DNA from: Quercus robur
Lineage: Eukaryota; Streptophyta; Magnoliopsida; Fagales; Fagaceae
Length of the DNA: 64,000 nucleotides
Assembly: GCF_932294415.1 (NCBI RefSeq)
Contig: NC_065542.1
Span: forward strand, 43,985,942 to 44,049,941
Direction of reading: 5' to 3'
Shown here piece after piece: positions 12,582 through 23,339 of this stretch (within the stretch, counting starts at the first letter, position 1; the number at the start of each line of letters is the position of its first letter). The position numbers and the translations under genes are program-made. Under the pieces are notes generated by a model. That model had not been told where the DNA came from and ran no database searches. It saw only the letters and a list, made by a program, of their open reading frames with translations.

Positions 12582-15060
12582 TTAGTCTGAAAGCTCCATG
12601 GCATGACTTTCCTCCATTTCATTTTCTTCATAATCATCAAGAATGTTTTGAATGGTAGCATCTTTTGGTACACCTTTAAGTTCGCTCCATAACCAATTTT
12701 GCCCGCACATCAATGCTTCTAAGGTATCATGATGAAGACGGCTACGGTGTTGACTCAACAATCTCTCGCTAGTGCTAAAAGCCGACTTTGAGGCAACTGT
12801 TGTCATAGGAATAGCCAAAATATCCCTTGCAATGCTTTGCAAAGTAGGATACTTACTACCATTACGCTTCCATCAACCCAAAACATCAAATTGTTCAGTT
12901 CTAGGTGCCACTTTCTCACTAGTATAAAGTTCAAACTCCAATATAATATCCCTACTCCTTTGGCCTATGTTATTAGTCGCATTACTAACAAACAAATCAT
13001 AATCCCTCATTGTATCATCATGTTCATGGGCAGCACTTGATATAGATGTAGAAGATGAAGCTTGAGAATAAACGACTCCTCTATTAATGTTTTCTATGTC
13101 ATACTCCGCAAATAACTCAAAAAGAAGGTTCTTAACCTTGTCAATTTCTTTGTTAGCCTTACTACCATGCATTTTATTAAAATAAAATGTCAGTAACATC
13201 AATTTATATCTTGGATCTAAAACAAGCCAAACTCATGATATCATGAACATCACTTCAATATTTATCAAATTTAGCTGACATATTTGCTGCCATTTTCTTA
13301 ACCAGCTCGTCTTCACTTGAAAGCCACTTACTTAATTCCATCTTCAATCGAAAGACCGAAGGAAAATAATGATTAGCTGTAGGGTAGGTAGTACTAGAAA
13401 ACAACTCAGTAACTTTATGAAAGTAACCCAACTTCTCACAAACAATTTATGCTACCTCCCAATCCCTATTAGTTGGAGCAGATTGATATTAAAGCTCACA
13501 ACACAATAAACGGGGAAATACATCTTTATAAATCAAAGAAGTTGAAAGTATCAAATATGTAGAGTTCCAACGAGTCCTATAATCAAGTACTAATTCCTTA
13601 GTACTTGCAATATGTGATTGGCGAGATATTTTTTCAAAAATTTCGGTTCTTTTTGGCGATTGTGTCCAAAAATATACACTACTTCGAACCTTCTCAATAT
13701 CATCACCAATTACATCAAACCCTCTTGAACAACCAAATTCAGAATATGTGCTACATAACGCACATGCAACAATTTTCCACCTAAAATAACTGAACTAGCT
13801 TGAAGCTTATTCAAAACAAGTTCCATCATGCCATCATTGTTGTAAGCACTATCTACAATTATGGCAGATAACTTCTGTAAAGTTGTAATTTATAACTATA
13901 TGTTTTGTTGGTTTTAATTCCATGCCAATTTGATTGTAATTTTATTCAATCTTTTGTATCTTGTATTGATTGTGGGATTTAATTGTAAGGGTTGTGTGAT
14001 AGAGAGAGAGAGTGTGAAGACTCAAGCAATTGAAGACAGAAGAGTTTTCGTGAGTAGCTCGCAACTAAGCATCCTGCGAAATGATGCAAGTGCCTTGTAC
14101 ATGACTGGAATGCGAAGAGTCAGGACAGATGGAGATAGCTGTGTTTCACGAGTAGCTCGCGGGTAAGGCATTCCCGCAAGACACTTGCGAAACATTCTGT
14201 TTTGCCAGACTGTGTTATCTAATACACACTTTCTATACTCATACTATATATACCCACATTACCCACAGATGTTGAGGAGTGCTTCAGAGAGAAAACCCTA
14301 GCCACAAACCTTGAGAGTTAAAGATTGTTATACCCACATATCTCTACACATTTGCTTATAGATTTTTCTCAATTCCTACCTCTCCATTTCCATATCCTTG
14401 AGAGGTTGATAGCCCAAACATTTACCACACCCTTTCAGAGTGTTAAGTGAGGTTTTGGTGCTGTTGGAAAGTATTGGAAGAAGCCAAGAATGGCAGATGC
14501 AACATAGAGCTTGTTGCGGGATCTGGAGAGCTAGACAAGACACGGTTCCGAGAAGTCTTGTTGGAGTAGGAGCTTGGAGGGCTTAGATACATCGGGTAGA
14601 TTAGGCTTGGAGGGTCTCCTGCTAACCCATGTATCCTAACTCATTGTCTAGTGGATCGATTACCGCTTGGAGGGTGGTAGAGAGGTTTTATGCCGAGTAC
14701 TTCTGTTTCCCTTTCGATAACACATCGGTGTGTTATCTTGTATTTGCATTCTCTCTTCCCTTACTCTTGTACTTTACTTTTAATGCTTGTTATTCATGCT
14801 TATGCACTAGAGTAGTTTTGTCGGTTTATTGCGCTTTATTTACTCTTGTTCCGCACTTAGATAAGTTAGAGTAAAAGTAATCTAGCCGTAATCTTTTATT
14901 TGGGGGTCTGAACAAGCTCTTGTGTTTTAACACATTTTCGAGCATTCAACTTCAAATCAATGTTCCAATCAGAAAGACACTCCAAAAGGATTTTAGGAAG
15001 AGAATACTTATCTGTAAGATTTGGTTTAGAGAAATCAATAAGTGGACCAGGGAAGCCACA
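12582..15060 (-). pseudogene. hAT transposase relic (RICESLEEPER type), split by an LTR insertion
   Basis: Minus strand. The C-terminal dimerisation region is clear: YPTLQSIARDILAIP followed by STSERLLS, and HDTLEALMCGQNWLW, ending at a stop at 12582. Upstream comes a stop in the sequence DVLG*WKRN (TGA where the family has Trp, about 12872), then an FYRYRTRW-like DYRTRWNSTYL segment near 13570 and DSAYNNDGMMEL near 13810. The N-terminal side resumes at 14954-15060 (KILLECLSDWNIDLKL). Several stops and frameshifts lie between 13200 and 13500, so no protein can be made. No BED zinc finger was found. Removing 13876-14948 plus one target copy restores the frame exactly. Confidence 0.85.
13876..14948 (+). 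mobile_element. Solo LTR, 1,073 bp, nested in the hAT relic
   Basis: Begins TGTAAAGTTG and ends CGAGCATTCA, i.e. TG...CA. It is flanked by a perfect 5-bp target duplication ACTTC (13871-13875 and 14949-14953). A TATA-like ctatatataccc lies near 14245, which gives plus orientation. No internal retroelement coding region is present. The family (copia or gypsy) cannot be told from the LTR alone. Confidence 0.88.
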
Positions 15061-15145
15061 ATTTAACCAGAAATTTTGTTGCACCAGGGAAATCTCTGAA
15101 CATAGACTACAAGTTCAGCAAACTTGAATGCCTCTATGAGCTAGC

Positions 15146-15330
15146 AGTTTGGCATCAACTTATAAACTTAGCTTTTAGCTCTTAACTTTTATGTATAACT
15201 TTTTAAAACTTCATTTTTTTTTTCCGCATTATCTCACTTTTTCAAATTTTATTAAGGTACAAGTATACTTAGGATATTTTTAGTAAAAAGTTTTCAGCAA
15301 AAAACTAGATAAACTGTTTCCAATCAGACA
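15146..15330. mobile_element. MITE of the AGCTTTTTGCTGAAA family
   Basis: Ends show inverted similarity: tttggcatcaacttataaacttagctttta on the left, and ttttcagcaaaaaactagataaactgtttcc on the right. It looks like the MITE at 57472-57653, with the same internal ttttaaaacttca and agtatactt phrases. Non-coding. Confidence 0.55.
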
Positions 15331-15396
15331 ATTATATACTCTACAGTAAAATGTAATAATTTCACATTGTGATTCTTGGTTTGAAAGAGCGTATTA

Positions 15397-15416
15397 CAAG
15401 GTTGTTAATCCCGGAC
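15397..15416 (+). repeat. Left terminal inverted repeat of the 6-kb hAT
   Basis: Starts CAAGGTT and pairs imperfectly with 21361-21380 on the opposite strand. Confidence 0.75.
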
Positions 15417-16059
15417 CGGATCGTACGGTCCGACCGGGAAACCCGTGAACCGTTCAGTTTCACGGTCCGTTTAAGGTAAGGAACCGTTCCATGCGAAAAA
15501 AGCATGGACCAGTCTGGACCGTGGTCCGACCATCCGGTTCTGTGAACTGTGGCCGGTTCACATGGTTTGAACGGTTGCATTGTTTCAGCCTTATAAACGA
15601 CGTCGTCCACCCTTTTTTTTTCCCCTCCTATACGACGTCATTCCACTTTTTTTTTTTTTAAACCCTCTCTCAAAAATCACTCTCGGCCTCTTCCAATCTT
15701 CCTTACTCTGAAACCCTCTCTCAAATCTCAATCACTCTGAAACCCTCACTCTCTCAATCACTCTCTCGTCTCTGCCTCTATCCCTCATCACCGTTGCACT
15801 GTCGCAGCTCAGCCTAGATCGCCGTCGTTCCACCCTTGTTCGATCTCTTCCTCACTCTCTCAAAGTCTCAATCACTTTCTCGTCTCTGCCTCTCTCCCTC
15901 GTCGTCGTCGCAACTCAGCCGAGATCGTAGCTCACTCTCTCACGCTCATCTCTGCCTCTCTCCCTCGTTGCCGTCGCAGCTCACTCTGTGCCTCGTTACC
16001 GTCGCCGTCGTTTGGTACTTTATTACCTCTAATCTGTTTTTTCTTTGTTAATATTTGCA

Positions 16060-16429
16060 AGTTAATTGTGGATGATGATATAGATCTGAAGTGTTGGTGT
16101 GTAAATTGATTTGGGTCAATTGAAAATGTGGATGATTGTGGATGATGATATAGATTTGAAGTGGATGATGATATAGATTTGAAGGTTCTTGTTGCATGTT
16201 TTTGGCTTAGAATCATGCTCCTCTTGGGTTTCTGTCTGCCAAAATCACTGCTTCTTGCTGCATGTTTTTTTTTTGTATTTTTTATTACGGTTGGTTTCAA
16301 TAATATTTACTTCATTCATGTTCTCGGTATCTATATTTTTTTTAGTTCTTTTGCGAAATCAATATATTTTTACATACTATTTATCTAATCTAACTTTTAC
16401 ACATTCTAGGAAATCATGGATGTGCATAT

Positions 16430-16467
<38 letters not shown>

Positions 16468-17170
16468 GTGCATATGTTATGGTCGTCACTCTTCTCGATC
16501 TCGTCAAGTGCAATATGCAGGTTCGATTCTTCTAGATCCCTCGCTCTCTTCCGTTTTCAGCTTCCGTGTTAAAGCTTTTCTCCATGGGTGTTTGGCCATG
16601 GATCGGCCATGAGAGGAGAGAGAGCTCGGGTATGAGCCATGAGAGAAGAGAGAGTTTGAGATGGAAGAGAGAGTTTGAGATGAGAGAATAGTGTGTGGCT
16701 GTGTAGTTTGAGTTTGAGATGAGAGAATAGAGTTTGAGTTTGAGATGAAAGTGTGTGGCCGGTTTGAGTTTGGTGTGCTCAGGTTTGGATCTTATGTTAA
16801 TTTTTTGGGTTTTAAAATTTTTGGGTTGGTGTTCTTTGTTCAAGAAATTTTCAGATCTTAATTCATGTATTTTTATGTTTTAAATTTTGTTTTTATGTTT
16901 TTAAATTTTGTTAAAATTAATAAATTAATTTTTTAAATTTATATGCTGATGTGTCATGGGTGATGTGGCATTTTTAATAATATTTTATTCCTCCGGCTGC
17001 CACCTCAGCTATTTCCGTGGGTTGACTGACGGAAAGGACCAAAATGGAACACGTTAATTGATTTAGGGACTAAAAGTGGAAAAAATAAAATGTAGGGACT
17101 AAAATGGAAAAAATCCAAAATGTAGGGACTAAAAGTGCATTTACGCCTACTTTTTACAATATTTTAGGCC
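16060..17170. repeat. Low-complexity leader region of the hAT element
   Basis: Contains gtggatgatgatatagat repeated three times (about 16069-16180), a poly-T run at 16431-16463, a GA-rich minisatellite built on gagtttgagatgagaga (16600-16760), and a block at 16990-17140 built on gggactaaaa-tggaaaa repeats like terminal regions of other plant elements. The last may be a small nested insertion. No coding support. Confidence 0.5.
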
Positions 17171-17389
17171 CTGCAAAATAACATTAATATTTTTTAGGTG
17201 CTTGAAGTTTATGATTCTCTCTATATCAGCACCTATAGATCAATTTGTGATTCTTTGACTCTATGACTTTGTGTATATTAGTTTGTTAATTTGACTTTGT
17301 GTATGAAGTTGTGATTCTTTGACTATCTGTATTTCAAAAATTGATGGGTCTATGCGTGTTTGATTGGTTGTTTAGTCTTTTAGATTAAA

Positions 17390-20102
17390 ATGGAAACAGA
17401 GACTGGGTCTACTCCATCACATGAAGTTGATTCCAATGTAATGGAGTCTAGCTCTAGAGTAAGGGAAAAGGTTGATCCAGCTTGGGAACATTTTAGCCTT
17501 GGGGCGGATGAGAAAGGACGAAATACTTTTACATGTATGTATTGTAGGCAAAAATATAAAGGTGGGGGTATTAATAAGATGAAAAAACACCTTGCGGGGA
17601 TAAAAGGTGATATTGGATCATGTAAAAAGGTTTCTCATGATGTGAGATACCAAATGTTGGAATATGTGAAGGAGTTTTAGTTGAAGAAAAAAGCTGAGAA
17701 ACAACGTCAAGAAGAAATGTTTAGTGTGCCTTCCACAAATAGTGATATGCAAGAAGATGAAGATGAAGATGTTCAAGAAGTATATAGTAGTGGGTTGCCT
17801 AAAAAACCTGTTTTAGGTAAAAGAAAGGGTACAAATCCGGTGGATAATTACTTTGCTCCAAGAACTACTCTAGGAGCTCAACCTGGTCTTAAAAGTGTGT
17901 TCCAAAGTAAAGAAAGGGTGAGACAAGCTGATATGGCTATTGCAAGGTTTCTGTATGACAATTGCATTTCTTTTAATGTAGTGAATTCAGTGCACTACCA
18001 AAAGATAATTGATGCTGTAGCTGCTGTTGGTCCTGGCTACAAAGGTCCATCTTATCATGCTGTACGGGTCCCTTTGTTGAGGGATCAAAAGAAAGAGGTT
18101 CAGTTGTTGGTTGAGTCACAACGTAGGCATTGGGCAGATACTAGACATAGGTCATTGATTAATTTCCTTGTTTATTGTCCTAGGGGAATGGTATTTGTAA
18201 AATCAGTTGATGCCTCAGATATTGTAAAGAGTACTAGAAACTTATTTAAACTGTTTGATGAAGTAGTAACATGGGTTGGTCCAAAAAACATAGTTCACAT
18301 GATTACTGATAATGCTTCCAATTATGTATCTGCTGGTAAATTGTTGTGTGAAAAGTATAAAACTATTAGTTGGTCTCCTTGTGCAGCACATTGCCTGAAT
18401 CTTGTGTTGCAGGATATGGGAGACATGCCTCATGTGGAGAGACTTAAAAAACGTGCATCCAAAGTTACAGTTTTTATTTATAATCATGTGGCTTTGATTG
18501 CTTGGTTGAGGAAGAGACCTGGTTGGACAGATATTGTACATGTAGGAGCAACAAGATTTGCTACTACTTTCCTTTCATTTGGAAGTCTTCATGTGCATAA
18601 GCATGACTTGCAAGCCTTAGTGACTAGCAAGTTCTTTGTGGACAATAGATTAACAAGAGAGTCAAAGGCAAAAGAAGTAGTTTCTATCATTTTAGATAAT
18701 TCTTTTTGGGATGATATTAATGTTCTTGTCAAGATTTCATCGCCACTCATTCGTTTGTTACGGATTGTTGATTCTGATCAAAGGCCTGCAATAGGATATG
18801 TGTATGAGGGCATGCATGGAGCACGGTTGGGAATCAAGAAGATCTTCCGAATGAAGAAGCACTTGTACAAGCCATACACCTCAATTATAAAAAACCGTTG
18901 GGACAAACATTTGCGTAAAGATCTTCATGCTGCTGCATATTGGTTAAATCCCGCTTTTCAATATGATGAGGAGAATTTTTGTCGGAAACCAGCAGTACAT
19001 GTGGCTGTTTTGGACTACATTGGGACAAAATATGATGGTGACAAAGAAAAGGTAATTAAGGAAACCCAATATTTTCGAGACCGTATTGGGAGCTTTGATA
19101 GAGATCTTGCATTGTCAACAAGCACAACCACTCATCCAGGTGAGAAGTAATTAGTTTACTTTAATATTATATGTTTATTAAAGGATATAGTGCTGCATTC
19201 AAGTAATTAGTGCTGCATTCAAGTAAAGGATATAGTGCTGCATTCAAGTAATGTAGTTAGGAATCTAATTACTTTAATACTATATGTTGAGAATCTAGTC
19301 TTGGACTATATGTTTATGTTGATTAATATTAGATTATGTTGTGTTATGAAAATTAGATGAATGGTGGAAGTTGTGGGGTGCTGATACTCCAAACTTGCAA
19401 AAATTGGCAATTAGAATCCTTAGCCAAACTTCTGCCTCTTCTGAATGTGAGCTTTGTTGGAGTTTATTTGACCAAATACATTCTAAGAGGAGAAATAGAT
19501 TGAAGCATCAAAGGCTCAATGATCTTGTGTTTGTTCATCATAACTTGCGATTGAAACATAGGTAACTAAATGCAATATCTTCTCATTATATTAATTTTTA
19601 AAAAGTCATTTATATAATGTAATTGTTAGTTACTAATTATGTTCAAATTCCAATAATGAGCATAACATTTTATGATGCAGGCTTTACAACAAAAAGTTTA
19701 ATTTTGACCCCATTGATTATGCAAGTATCGACAAAACTAATTTTTGGGTATTTGTGGAAGAGGAAGACCCATATCTTAATTATGAAGAGTTGGAGAATGC
19801 AATTGATGAAGAGGGTGCATATCCAGCAAGTGCAGGGCCTTCTTCTAATATTGAAGGTTAGTTTATATGTAAACAATTTGATAATCTATAGTGATTTTAT
19901 TTTTTATTTTTTTAAGCTTGTGTAGACATTATAATGATTTTTCTTTTTATTTTGTTCAAACTTGTGTGTAGAATTTGTAGATGATAGCAGTGTTGTTGAA
20001 GGAATTGATTTGGGAACATTTGGACAACCTGTTGGCCCTCCTCCTGGATTTCCAAGGAATGATGATGAGCATGATAACTATCATGACATTGATGATTTAT
20101 GA
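17390..20102 (+). pseudogene. hAT transposase, BED finger + DUF659 + dimerisation domain, with premature stop
   Basis: Exons 17390-19139, 19357-19561, 19681-19856 and 19972-20102 join in one frame (754 codons) with GT/AG introns. Order: BED zinc finger (CMYCRQKYKGGG and following Cys/His, residues about 45-85), acidic linker, DUF659 region (residues about 200-350, with TDNASNYVSAGKLL and SWSPCAAHCLNL), then the C-terminal dimerisation block (WWKLWGADTPNLQKLAIRIL, and CELCWSLFDQIHSKRRNRL). One in-frame TAG at 17678-17680 interrupts it after the BED finger; family members probably have Gln there. The expected DGWTD-type segment carrying the first catalytic Asp is missing between WAD and TRHRS (about 18138-18150), looking like an in-frame deletion. 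The protein would be catalytically dead even if the stop were read through. Orientation and position fit ownership by the flanking TIRs. Confidence 0.85.
19187..19256. repeat. Short tandem repeat in transposase intron 1
   Basis: The phrase agtgctgcattcaagtaa occurs three times, with aaggatat spacers. Confidence 0.8.
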
Positions 20103-20430
20103 TCATAATAATTCTGTTTGAACTTTGAAGTTATATTTTGTATTTTAAAGATAATTTCTATGTCTTTTTGTAAGAAGATTGGAAAACATTTCTATGTATT
20201 CTATTTGTGTACTGTAACATTTTAGAGATAATTTCTATTTTAGAGATAATTTCTATGTATTTTATATTTTGTATTATGTTTGTGTACTGTAACTTGGAAA
20301 ACATTATTATGAGAAACAAAGTTGTACACAATGTGTAGTTGTATTATGAGAATTTTTCTTGGTTGATTTCCTATGGTGTTTGGCTAAGAATTTCGTGTCT
20401 TGTGTTATGTTTGCAATGAGGTTTTAATTG

Positions 20431-20611
20431 AATTTTTCTGGGTTCATGGGGGCTGTTTTTGGTGATATATTCAGTGGGTTTTGCTAGGATTTTGGTTGTG
20501 AATTTTTCTAGGTTCATGGGGGCTGTTTTTGGTTTTGGTTGTGAATTTTTCTGGGTTCATGGGGGCTGTTTTTGGTGATATATTCAGTGGGTTTTGTTGG
20601 GATTTTGGTTG
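20431..20611. repeat. Minisatellite downstream of the hAT transposase
   Basis: Three copies of a unit starting aatttttctgggttcatggg and running through ggctgtttttgg; the outer copies also carry tgatatattcagtgggtttt, which the middle copy lacks. Confidence 0.8.
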
Positions 20612-21360
20612 TGAAATTTCCTAGGTTGGTTGGGTTTTACAGAGGGATTCGGTTGGTTTTTTTGGGCTTTTTAAGGGTGTTTCATGAGGGTTCTTATGGT
20701 TAGTTTTGGAGTTGTTTTTTTTGTTTCAAAAGGTATTGTGAGAATTTTTCTTGGTGTAGTTAATTATGGAAATATCAGTTGCGAAATTTATGCTGTAAAT
20801 GCTGCTTTACTATTTAGTGAAAGTTTCAACAATCATTAACTAAAGACTCTGCACAGATCCCTGGAAGTGGCTTTAAGTTTTCTAAATAAAAGTTCGTATA
20901 CTTGTGGTTGTAGGTTTTTATTATTAAAAGGTTTTTTTTTTTAATATTTCCTTTCTACGATTTTAAACCTTAAGTAAAGCATTGTTTACACTGTTGGCAA
21001 ACTGTAGCCTATTAAAACTCTGAACTCCCACTTATATTTTTAAGTGCTGTCTAAGGATTGCATTTTTCAAGAATAATGATTTCTCTCTTTTCTTAATTTA
21101 TTTTCTCACATACTTGTAAATGCAGGCTTGACAAAATTATAACAATGTCCATTTGGATTGCACAACACAACTGATATATAGGGGAATGTGAACAACATTT
21201 TCATTCTATGAATTAGACTATTCTAGTTAATTTTTTTTATTAATTTAATGTTTTTATATATATTAAAAATAATTATTAAATTAATTATGACGTCATCACG
21301 GTTCGACCCCGGTTCGACCTCAAAACCCTTGAATTTCTTCCTTTTACGGTTTAATGAAAT

Positions 21361-21380
21361 GTCCAGGTCTGAAAACCTTG
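21361..21380 (-). repeat. Right terminal inverted repeat of the 6-kb hAT
   Basis: Ends aaaaccttg; the complement starts CAAGGTT as in the left end. Confidence 0.75.
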
Positions 21381-22200
21381 AGCATAAGAGATTAGAAAAC
21401 ATTTCCTAAACTGCTCAAAATTCTATTAATACCAAATGTACAATTAATTTACATATAAAACCAATGAATATTATAACTCTTATGCAAATGACCCTCCTCC
21501 CCCTCCCACCAAAAAAAGAAGAAGAAAAAAAAAAAAAAAAAACATCTTTTAAGAGATTTTTGTTTTAGGACAAGTTGAAACTGTGATTTGCGTAGCATTA
21601 TTGGTGGCATTATTATTCCCTTTATAACCCTATTCTACATAGCAACCACAAAATAATTGGCTGTCAAGACTCAAGATCACCAGTCACCACCATATCACTT
21701 TTTATGCTTTACCCCATTTTAAAGAGATTTCTGTTCTTGTCAGTGACTTGTTAATAACATTTCTTGCTGCTTTTCTCCCACTTATTTAAAAGTGTATAAA
21801 AAAGAAAGTGCTGATAGGAGAGGAATTCTCAAAGTTCCAAACCCTGATTCCCCAATTGGAATACCACATAATGACTTAACCATAAGGCATTAAGGCTCTC
21901 GTCTACCCATCTTAAGAAATATTTATTTGTTCCATCAAAAAAGAAATACTTATTTGTTTTCATTGCTAAGGCTTTGTGTGATTGGTTGCTATAATAAAAC
22001 AAAGCTAGGTGATTGGAAAGTTACTTTAAAAAAAATTGTTTATATTTTCAATAATTAACAAGTTCTCTTTTTTTCAATCCGTTCACACTTGCCCATGCAA
22101 GGATGGCTATCACTTTTCAGGATTTTACCTGGGGGAGGAGAAGATTTAAGAAAGCTTTGGGTCTGTTTGGGGGAAGGGAAGATTTAAGAAAGCTTTGGGT
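21381..22200. other. Intergenic, no gene recognised
   Basis: AT-rich with an A run at about 21523-21542. A 33-bp near-repeat (agaagatttaagaaagctttgggtct) occurs twice at 22138-22201. No coding support. Confidence 0.5.
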
Positions 22201-22203
22201 CTT

Positions 22204-22358
22204 TTTGGTCCGTGTGTTTAAATAACAGTTTTCAGTTTTTTTAAAAATAACAATTTTCAGTTTTTTAAAAAATACGTGTGAGTGAAAAAATATATGAAAA
22301 TGCATGTAATGTTATTTAAAAACTAAAAACATGTATTTAAACACATGTACCAAACAGT
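22204..22358. mobile_element. MITE with TTTGGTCCGTGTGTTTAAA ends
   Basis: The left end tttttggtccgtgtgtttaaata is the approximate inverse of the right end tatttaaacacatgtaccaaaca. The interior carries ttcagttttt and its complement. About 150 bp, non-coding, hAT-like style. Confidence 0.6.
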
Positions 22359-22430
22359 CATTTTCATTTCAATGTCCCAAAAAAAAAAACCCCAAGTTTA
22401 TTTTGCTTTGATTTAATTCTTAAAACCAAA

Positions 22431-22812
22431 TTATTCAACTTTGAATTAATACGATTGTCTGCAAAATTTTTCTCAATTTATAATCTTGAATTATTTTGAG
22501 CCTACTCTTACTTTTATATTGACTGTTTCTGCCCCCGCAACTTCTCAACAAAGTTGTGAAAACAAATAAAAAAATAAAAAATAAAAATTGTGAAAAGAGG
22601 TTAATTGGACAGCAAGACAGATTATTCAACTTTGAATTAATACGATTGTCTGCAAAATTTTTCTCAATTTATAATCTTGAATTATTTTGAGCTTACTCTT
22701 ACTTTTGTATTGACTGTTTCTGCCCCCCGCAACTTCTCAACAAAGTTGTGAAAACAAATAAAAAAATAAAAAATAAAAATTGTGAAGAGAGGCTAATTGG
22801 ACAGCAAGACAG
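22431..22812. repeat. Tandem duplication of 191 bp upstream of the PDLP gene
   Basis: Copy one 22431-22621 and copy two 22622-22812, both starting ttattcaactttgaattaat and ending with ggacagcaagacag. They differ at only a few bases and one C in a C run. The pair lies about 530 bp before the PDLP start codon, so it may sit in its promoter. Confidence 0.95.
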
Positions 22813-23339
22813 TACCCAACCCTTAAAACCAGTCAGACCCACCTTTGAATTCTTGGTCAAAACACTTCCTGCACTTCTTGGTCCAACTCTGCAACAGAAT
22901 AAAATCAGATCATATCCCCTTTATCATCACACACACACACACTATCATAATCTGAGGATAGATTATAGTTAACATTTTAAACTCTAAATTTTCTCACTTT
23001 CAAAATATTGACAATGAAATAATTATTTCTTTAACTACTCATCAAATATCATTAATGATCTTCTCCCAATTACTATTAATGCAACTACTAAGTTGGAGCT
23101 AGCAAACAAAACATTTAAAGGCACTGAAAAAGAGAAAAACAACCCAAACAAAACCTCCCCAAAAAGTTTCCAAACCCCACCAGGAAGGACACCCAAATCC
23201 CCACACTCTCTCTATATTGCAAAAACTTTGAATTACTCTTTCCTTGATTTCAACCCAAACCCATCTCTGGAAGCTCCTATTCCAAACCCTTCACAAATTA
23301 AGCACCCATGGTTTAGAAACAAGTTTCAAACTTTTCCAA

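Larger units (their letters stand above)
10674..15090 (-). mobile_element. Decayed hAT element containing a nested solo LTR
   Basis: The left side (10674 onward) has the TAGGGATGGC-type end and a subterminal block of repeated TACCC/CCATGGATA phrases common at hAT ends. A transposase relic on the minus strand occupies about 12582-15060. The matching right terminus was not found, so the right limit is approximate. The 11.2-12.5 kb stretch between end and gene has no recognisable coding sequence. Confidence 0.5.
15397..21380 (+). mobile_element. Near full-length hAT transposon, about 6 kb
   Basis: Terminal inverted repeats begin CAAGGTTgTtAatCCcGGAC on the left and CAAGGTTtTcAgaCCtGGAC on the complement of the right end (15 of 20 matching). 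The subterminal zones are rich in GGTTCGAC/CGGTCC-type repeats. The flanking 8-mers agcgtatt (15388-15395) and agcataag (21381-21388) are only partly alike, so the target duplication is either decayed or not real. It contains a four-exon transposase (17390-20102). The 15.6-16.1 kb CT-rich leader and internal minisatellites add non-coding length. Confidence 0.8.

Noticed and set aside
15362..15610. Minus-strand frame at the left end of the 6-kb hAT
   Set aside because: Made of subterminal repeats (GGTCC/GGTTC) of the transposon end, not a gene.
22748..22972. Plus-strand frame upstream of PDLP
   Set aside because: Lies in the 191-bp duplicated block and promoter; no domain.
23244..23339. Upstream in-frame ATG of the PDLP-type gene
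   Set aside because: Would add 32 polar residues before the signal peptide, so the ATG at 23340 is preferred.
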